A DNA stretch of 44,340 nucleotides from Chryseobacterium hagamense. Lineage in GTDB: Bacteria; Bacteroidota; Bacteroidia; Flavobacteriales; Weeksellaceae. The notes beneath the pieces were generated by a model that saw only the letters and a program-made list of their open reading frames with translations, had not been told where the DNA came from and ran no database searches. The translations under genes and the position numbers were made by a program. Location: contig NZ_BJYJ01000029.1 of the NCBI RefSeq assembly GCF_007991455.1, positions 1 through 44,340 on the forward strand. Direction: 5' to 3'. This document shows, piece after piece, positions 40,834 through 44,340 of this stretch. Position 1 is the stretch's first letter; each line of letters opens with the position of its first letter.

Positions 40834-41685
40834 TTTACTCAAGGCTTAGGTAAACGAATCTCTAAAGGTGCTAAAAACTTAGACGAATTAGGTGAAAACT
40901 TAGCGAAACGGTTTAAATTTAAAGGATTTAAAATTGTTGTCAAAGGATTTAAATTTTATCTTTACGGAAGCGTTAATCCTTGGGTTTTATTGGCGAGTGG
41001 TGAAGTTACAGAAGTAAAAGAAGTAATAAATAAAGGTGGTAAAAAAGTAGGTCAAAAAGGAGAGTTTACTACTATAGCAGGTGAACAAATTGAGGGAATT
41101 CTTATCGGAACTGGAAGAGGAACAAGAAAATCCAAATTTGTAAAAGCTATAGAAGATGGAACTCAAGATGCAGATGAATTCTTGAAGTTAGCCGATGATT
41201 CCGCTAGACAACAACTTATAAGAGGTGTAGATAGTTTTAATTATGAAGAAGCCGTCAAGCTATATGGACAAAAAGCGGCAGATATAATTAAGAATCGAAG
41301 CAGTATTGCTAAAAATGCAGGAAAACATTTGGCTAAAGAATTTGAACAGGCTCATCACTTAATCCCGATTGAGTTAATACAAAAATCTAAACTTATTAGA
41401 AAAGCGATAGAAGGTGGCTTTGAGTTTAATGGGAAAATAAATGCGAAATGGTTAAAGCAATTTAGCAGTAAATTTGAACATTTAAAAGATGGAGTTCATG
41501 CAAGTCATCCTAATTATACCAAAGGGGTTGAAAAAATGTTAGATGATATCTTAGTAGGATTAGGAAAAAACGTTGATGAAATATCAGAAAATGAAGTGAA
41601 AGCTATTATGGATAATATTGCTAAAAAGTTAGCCAGGAAAATAGAAGAAAACCCAACAACAAAAATTAATGACTTATTCAATTGA
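40834..41685 (+). CDS. Orphan toxin module 4: AHH nuclease with the longest junction, no start codon
   Basis: A frame of 283 codons opening just after a TAA in the terminator, with no ATG near its front. It begins FTQGLGKRISKGAKNLDELG, continues through LAKRFKFKGFKIVVKGFKF and the GSVNPWVLLASGEV junction, and so carries nearly the whole L1 sequence. Then come a linker (GEFTTIAGEQIEGILIGTGR) and the toxin: RSSIAKNAGKHLAKEFEQAH, AHHLIPIELI, and FEHLKDGVHASHPNYTKGVE. The AHH...DGVHASHP core is the same as in the effector and in module 5. With ~155 bases of homology it is the best placed module to replace the effector's toxin by recombination. It ends 13 bases before its immunity gene. Confidence 0.82.
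   Translation, partial: FTQGLGKRISKGAKNLDELGENLAKRFKFKGFKIVVKGFKFYLYGSVNPWVLLASGEVTEVKEVINKGGKKVGQKGEFTTIAGEQIEGILIGTGRGTRKSKFVKAIEDGTQDADEFLKLADDSARQQLIRGVDSFNYEEAVKLYGQKAADIIKNRSSIAKNAGKHLAKEFEQAHHLIPIELIQKSKLIRKAIEGGFEFNGKINAKWLKQFSSKFEHLKDGVHASHPNYTKGVEKMLDDILVGLGKNVDEISENEVKAIMDNIAKKLARKIEENPTTKINDLFN
40843..41000 (+). repeat. Junction repeat L4, nearly full length
   Basis: It matches L1 from the GLGK(G/R)I codons to LASG with few changes (about 157 bases) and in the same frame. It is the longest orphan copy. Confidence 0.9.
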
Positions 41686-41698
41686 AAACAATATTAAT

Positions 41699-42379
41699 AT
41701 GATTAAATTTTTTGAAATTACTTATAGTGTTGACGAAAAAATCATGGGATCTGAATCTCAGATTAATGATTTTTTTGATAGATCAAACTTTACCAAACAA
41801 GTTATTGACCTATATCAAGATAACAGGAAAAATACTTTTATTAATGATCAAATTATAAATCTTCACAATTTTAGTTTAGATAAAAAATCTAAACAAACAG
41901 ATATATTGAGTAGTGATTATTTAAAACTTGATGGCTTTTTCATTAGCGAAAAATTTAGGGAAGTAATTAAAAATGCAATAGCACATAGATTTAGAGTTTT
42001 AGATACAACCTTATATAAAAAAGGCGAAAAAATTGATAACTACTTTTTTTTAAACATAATTAATACAGATAGCATAGATTACAAAAAAAGTTCATTTAGA
42101 GTTGATGCTTCGCCTGTTAAGTGGCGTGATGGAGGTAAAGAAATTGAAATTAATAATGAGGACGATTTATTTTCAAAGAATTGGGAAGTAATTATGGATG
42201 ATCCTACGATGAAAATACTTCCAAAGAAAGCTATTCTTAAAGAATATGTTGATATAATTAAATTGGCCAATTCAAATTCTATTTACTTTTCAGAACATCT
42301 TAAGCAAAAAATAGAAGAAAAAAAACTGACTGGTGTCGTATTTGAAGAGACAGATATAGAATTTTATCTAGATCAATAA
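41699..42379 (+). CDS. Imm11-like immunity protein of module 4
   Basis: A 226-residue protein. I chose the ATG at 41699 (MIKFFEITYSVDEKIMG) over the one at 41669 because it aligns with the starts of the two other Imm11-like proteins and does not overlap the toxin. Family marks are QTDILSSDYLKLDGFFISEK, YFFLNIINTDSIDYKKSSFR and the ending LTGVVFEETDIEFYLDQ. It is more like the module 5 immunity protein than that of the effector, in line with the toxins. It should neutralise the module 4 AHH nuclease. Confidence 0.8.
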   Translation: MIKFFEITYSVDEKIMGSESQINDFFDRSNFTKQVIDLYQDNRKNTFINDQIINLHNFSLDKKSKQTDILSSDYLKLDGFFISEKFREVIKNAIAHRFRVLDTTLYKKGEKIDNYFFLNIINTDSIDYKKSSFRVDASPVKWRDGGKEIEINNEDDLFSKNWEVIMDDPTMKILPKKAILKEYVDIIKLANSNSIYFSEHLKQKIEEKKLTGVVFEETDIEFYLDQ

Positions 42380-42393
42380 ATTATACTTTTTTT

Positions 42394-42419
42394 AACCGAA
42401 ACTTTAAATGGTTTCGGTT
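42394..42419 (+). terminator. Intrinsic terminator, CCGAAAC type
   Basis: AACCGAAAC and GTTTCGGTT form a nine-base stem with an eight-base loop, followed by TTTTT. It closes module 4. Confidence 0.88.
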
Positions 42420-42424
42420 TTTTC

Positions 42425-42448
42425 TTTAAGCTTAGTCGAAAGCTTAAA
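42425..42448. repeat. Palindrome TTTAAGCTT-agtcga-AAGCTTAAA after the terminator
   Basis: Sister of the palindrome at 37587-37610. The arms differ at the outer base in a way that keeps pairing, and the centres differ by one base (agtcga against agtcaa). Confidence 0.7.
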
Positions 42449-43206
42449 TAATTGTTGTCAAAGGATTTAAATTTTATCTTTACGGAAGCGTTAATCCTTG
42501 GGTTTTACTGCCTACAGGTGAAGTAAAAGAAGTAACAAATAAAGGAGGTAAAAAAGTTGGTCAAGAAGGGAAATTTACTACTATAGCGAACGAACAAATT
42601 GAGGGAATCCTTATTGGAACAGGAAGAGGAACAAAAATGTCTAAATTTGTAAAATCTATAGAAGATGGAAGTCAAGATGTAGATGAGTTCTTAAAATTAG
42701 CTGATGATTCTGCTAGACAACAGCTTATAAATGATGTAGACTCATTCAACTATAAAGAAGCTCTTGAAAAATATGGTAAACAAGTAGCTGATGTTATTAA
42801 AAATCGAAGCAGTATTGCTAAAAATGCTGGAAAACATTTAGCCAAAAAGTTTGAACAGGCGCATCATTTGATTCCAATTGAATTAATAACAAATGAAAAA
42901 GTTGGTAAGTTGATACAAAAAGCCATAAACGGAGGTTTTGAATTTAATGGTAAAATAAATGCAAAGTGGCTAAAACAATTTAGTAGTAAATTTGAACACC
43001 TAAAAGATGGAGTACATGCAAGTCATCCACAATATACCAGTAAGGTTGTAGATTTTATAGAGAATACAGTCAAAACTGAATTAGGTATGTCTTTAAGTCA
43101 GGTTTCTGAACAAGAAGCTAAAGAAATATTGGAAATAGTTGCTCAATCTCTTGATGAAATCATTACTGCAAATAAAAATATGAAAATTAATGAAATAGTT
43201 TTTTAA
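42448..43206 (+). CDS. Orphan toxin module 5: AHH nuclease, no start codon at the boundary
   Basis: A frame of 252 codons opening after TAA. It starts IIVVKGFKF and the junction YLYGSVNPWVLLPTGEV, so Ala-Ser is Pro-Thr here. The linker is GKFTTIANEQIEGILIGTGR. The toxin is close to module 4: VKSIEDGSQDVDEFLKLADD, RSSIAKNAGKHLAKKFEQAH, AHHLIPIELI, and FEHLKDGVHASHPQYTSKVV. The first ATG is internal at 42637, after the linker; if used it would give a 189-residue bare toxin. The immunity gene begins two bases after its stop. Confidence 0.82.
   Translation: MIVVKGFKFYLYGSVNPWVLLPTGEVKEVTNKGGKKVGQEGKFTTIANEQIEGILIGTGRGTKMSKFVKSIEDGSQDVDEFLKLADDSARQQLINDVDSFNYKEALEKYGKQVADVIKNRSSIAKNAGKHLAKKFEQAHHLIPIELITNEKVGKLIQKAINGGFEFNGKINAKWLKQFSSKFEHLKDGVHASHPQYTSKVVDFIENTVKTELGMSLSQVSEQEAKEILEIVAQSLDEIITANKNMKINEIVF
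42450..42510 (+). repeat. Junction repeat L5 (about 61 bp)
   Basis: It matches L1 from the IVVKGF codons to WVLL, in frame, and diverges at the next codon (CCT ACA instead of GCG AGT). Confidence 0.88.
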
Positions 43207-43208
43207 AA

Positions 43209-43913
43209 ATGAAACTAGTTAAATATTATAAAATGAAATCCTCTATATCTTCAGAGGTTACCGGTATAAAATCGGAGAAAGAACAATTAATTGATTTTGT
43301 TGATTTTGAAAATAATACGCCTGAAAGAATTTCGAAATATGGTGTTAATCATTTCGAATTATTGGATGACACCTTTGATATGACTAAGTTTAAGGCTCAT
43401 GTTCAAGCTAATGAAACAGATGTTTTAAGTTCTGTTTTTTTATCTTCAGATGGTTTTTTTATAAATAATAAACTTAGAACTATTTTAGAAGAATATAAAA
43501 TTTCTAATTATAGATTTATGGATGTTAAAATTCATGGACATCAATGTGCAGATTGGAAATATTTTTTTTTAAATATTGAAAGTATATCAAATATTGATTA
43601 TAAAAAATCAATATTTGTAATCAATAAAAGAATTAAGTCTTTACGCAAACCTGAGTTTGAAAAAGAAATTAATTCACCGATTAATTCGTTCAAAGATTTG
43701 GTCAAAGAAAATAAGCGAATCACTAAAGAAGAAGGTGTTTTATTTAGTTCTTATCCAAAAAAAATAGTTATGGATGAATATTTTGATTTACTTCGACCAG
43801 AAATAGATACGGTTATGTGGTGTTCAGAAGAACTAAAAAGAAGGATTGAGAAGGAAAAAATATCAGGTGTCGAATTCATGGAACTTAATGTTGAAGAAGT
43901 ATTTATTAAATAA
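43209..43913 (+). CDS. Imm11-like immunity protein of module 5
   Basis: A 234-residue protein starting MKLVKYYKMKSSISSEVTGI. It shares with the module 4 protein ETDVLSSVFLSSDGFFINNK, YFFLNIESISNIDYKKSIF and an end ISGVEFMELNVEEVFIK. The start two bases after the toxin gene implies coupled translation. The two AHH toxins are very alike, but their immunity proteins differ more, which suggests separate specificities. Confidence 0.8.
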   Translation: MKLVKYYKMKSSISSEVTGIKSEKEQLIDFVDFENNTPERISKYGVNHFELLDDTFDMTKFKAHVQANETDVLSSVFLSSDGFFINNKLRTILEEYKISNYRFMDVKIHGHQCADWKYFFLNIESISNIDYKKSIFVINKRIKSLRKPEFEKEINSPINSFKDLVKENKRITKEEGVLFSSYPKKIVMDEYFDLLRPEIDTVMWCSEELKRRIEKEKISGVEFMELNVEEVFIK

Positions 43914-43985
43914 TAATTATATACTTCAATAAAAAAAGATATTTACTTTAATCTTGCTCAATTAGATGATAAACTTTAAATGGAA

Positions 43986-44014
43986 AACCGAAATTTTACA
44001 AGTTTCGGTTTTTT
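43986..44014 (+). terminator. Intrinsic terminator, CCGAAAC type
   Basis: AACCGAAATTT and AAGTTTCGGTT pair with one mismatch and are followed by T. It closes module 5. Confidence 0.82.
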
Positions 44015-44020
44015 ATTTAG

Positions 44021-44340
44021 ACCCTGACTAAAGGATTTAAATTTTATCTTTATGGAAGTGTTAATCCTTGGGTTTTACTGGATATCCCAAAGAATTACTT
44101 TAAGGTTGCTAACAATTTTGAAATATTACAATTCAGAGAGTTTTCTTCCGTCGAACCAAATCTTGATAATTTTATTCTTAAAAGAGCGGCAAAGCTAACT
44201 GATTTATTAAGTTCTTATTTACCTGCCACTTGTATAGGTGTTTTTGTAAATCAAAAATTTAAAGACTTCATAGCAAATTTTTATGTAAAAATTTCCGGTT
44301 TTACAATTGTTCAATAATTACAGCCGACAAAGATTTTGCT
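44021..44340 (+). pseudogene. Junction repeat fused to a truncated, frameshifted Imm11-like gene
   Basis: The frame opens after TAG at 44018, reads the junction KGFKFYLYGSVNPWVLL and passes directly into the immunity sequence DIPKNYFKVANNFEILQFRE, the counterpart of LDVPKNYFKVVNNFEILQ in the protein at 36891. The DNA from 44079 on is about 95% like 36961 onward. A one-base deletion near 44286-44290 shifts the frame and a TAA follows at 44315. The first ~23 immunity codons are missing. It runs off the right edge, so its 3' end is not seen. It cannot give a working toxin or immunity protein. Confidence 0.85.
44030..44080 (+). repeat. Junction repeat L6 (about 51 bp)
   Basis: It matches the last part of L1 in frame, up to WVLL, and ends where the immunity-gene copy begins. 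Confidence 0.88.

Noticed and set aside
35953..44080. The repeated junction as a CRISPR or insertion-sequence repeat
   Set aside because: The copies are coding and in frame, of unequal length, spaced by whole genes, and no transposase or spacer pattern exists.

Overview
The window looks like a piece of a Bacteroidota chromosome, most likely Flavobacteriia and perhaps Chryseobacterium-like. The reasons are A-rich start contexts without Shine-Dalgarno sequences, TAnnTTTG-type -7 promoter elements, and protein families typical of Bacteroidota contractile injection systems. The genus is a guess from family resemblance. I see no rRNA, tRNA, CRISPR array, insertion sequence or phage capsid gene.

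Layout. (1) 1-2187, minus strand: the first 729 codons of a large effector-like protein that runs off the left edge. (2) 3018-6311: a phage-like lysis and control module. It has an amidase, a three-helix holin-like protein and two small proteins on the minus strand, and a divergent XRE/S24 (CI/LexA-like) repressor on the plus strand, with a perfect 19-bp palindrome between them as probable operator. (3) 6414-29846, all minus strand: one long, tightly packed structural operon for an extracellular contractile injection system (eCIS; AFP/PVC/MAC/AlgoCIS-like). In transcription order it encodes a DUF4255 cap/terminator, two sheaths, a tube, a third sheath, a second tube, a tube initiator, a DUF5908 small protein, a LysM hub adaptor, a VgrG-like spike, a PAAR tip, a gp25-like protein, a baseplate J-like protein, a second large baseplate protein, two paralogous PKD-containing proteins of about 1000 residues, and a small secreted-structure-like protein. 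(4) 30612-32460, plus strand: a Cys-rich small protein and the eCIS tape-measure protein. No AAA+ ATPase gene lies in the window. (5) 32895-36890, plus strand: a second large effector whose first ~139 residues are nearly the same as those of the effector at the left edge, suggesting a shared loading domain. Its C-terminus is an AHH-type nuclease toxin, followed by an Imm11-like immunity gene. (6) 37540-44340: an AT-rich array of further toxin-immunity modules.

The most interesting part is region 6. The last part of the effector before its toxin (ending in a GFKFYLYGSVNPWVLLASG-type junction) recurs, in frame and in 50-160 bp pieces, at the front of downstream toxin genes that have no start codon at the module boundary. 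Each module then has an immunity gene and, usually, a strong hairpin terminator. The arrangement is that of Rhs/CDI 'orphan' C-terminal cassettes, but attached to an eCIS cargo protein. The toxins seen are three AHH nucleases (one in the effector, two in orphan modules), one EndoU-like and one bacterial RNase A-like. At the right edge the junction is fused to a truncated, frameshifted second copy of the first immunity gene, a scar of shuffling.

How it would work together (inference): the S24 repressor controls the lysis and perhaps particle genes; particles assemble in the cytosol, load the two effectors through their common N-terminal domain, and leave when the holin and amidase lyse the cell. 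The toxin end of the effector is exchanged by recombination through the repeated junction, and the immunity genes protect sibling cells. This points to an antibacterial use, at least for this effector.
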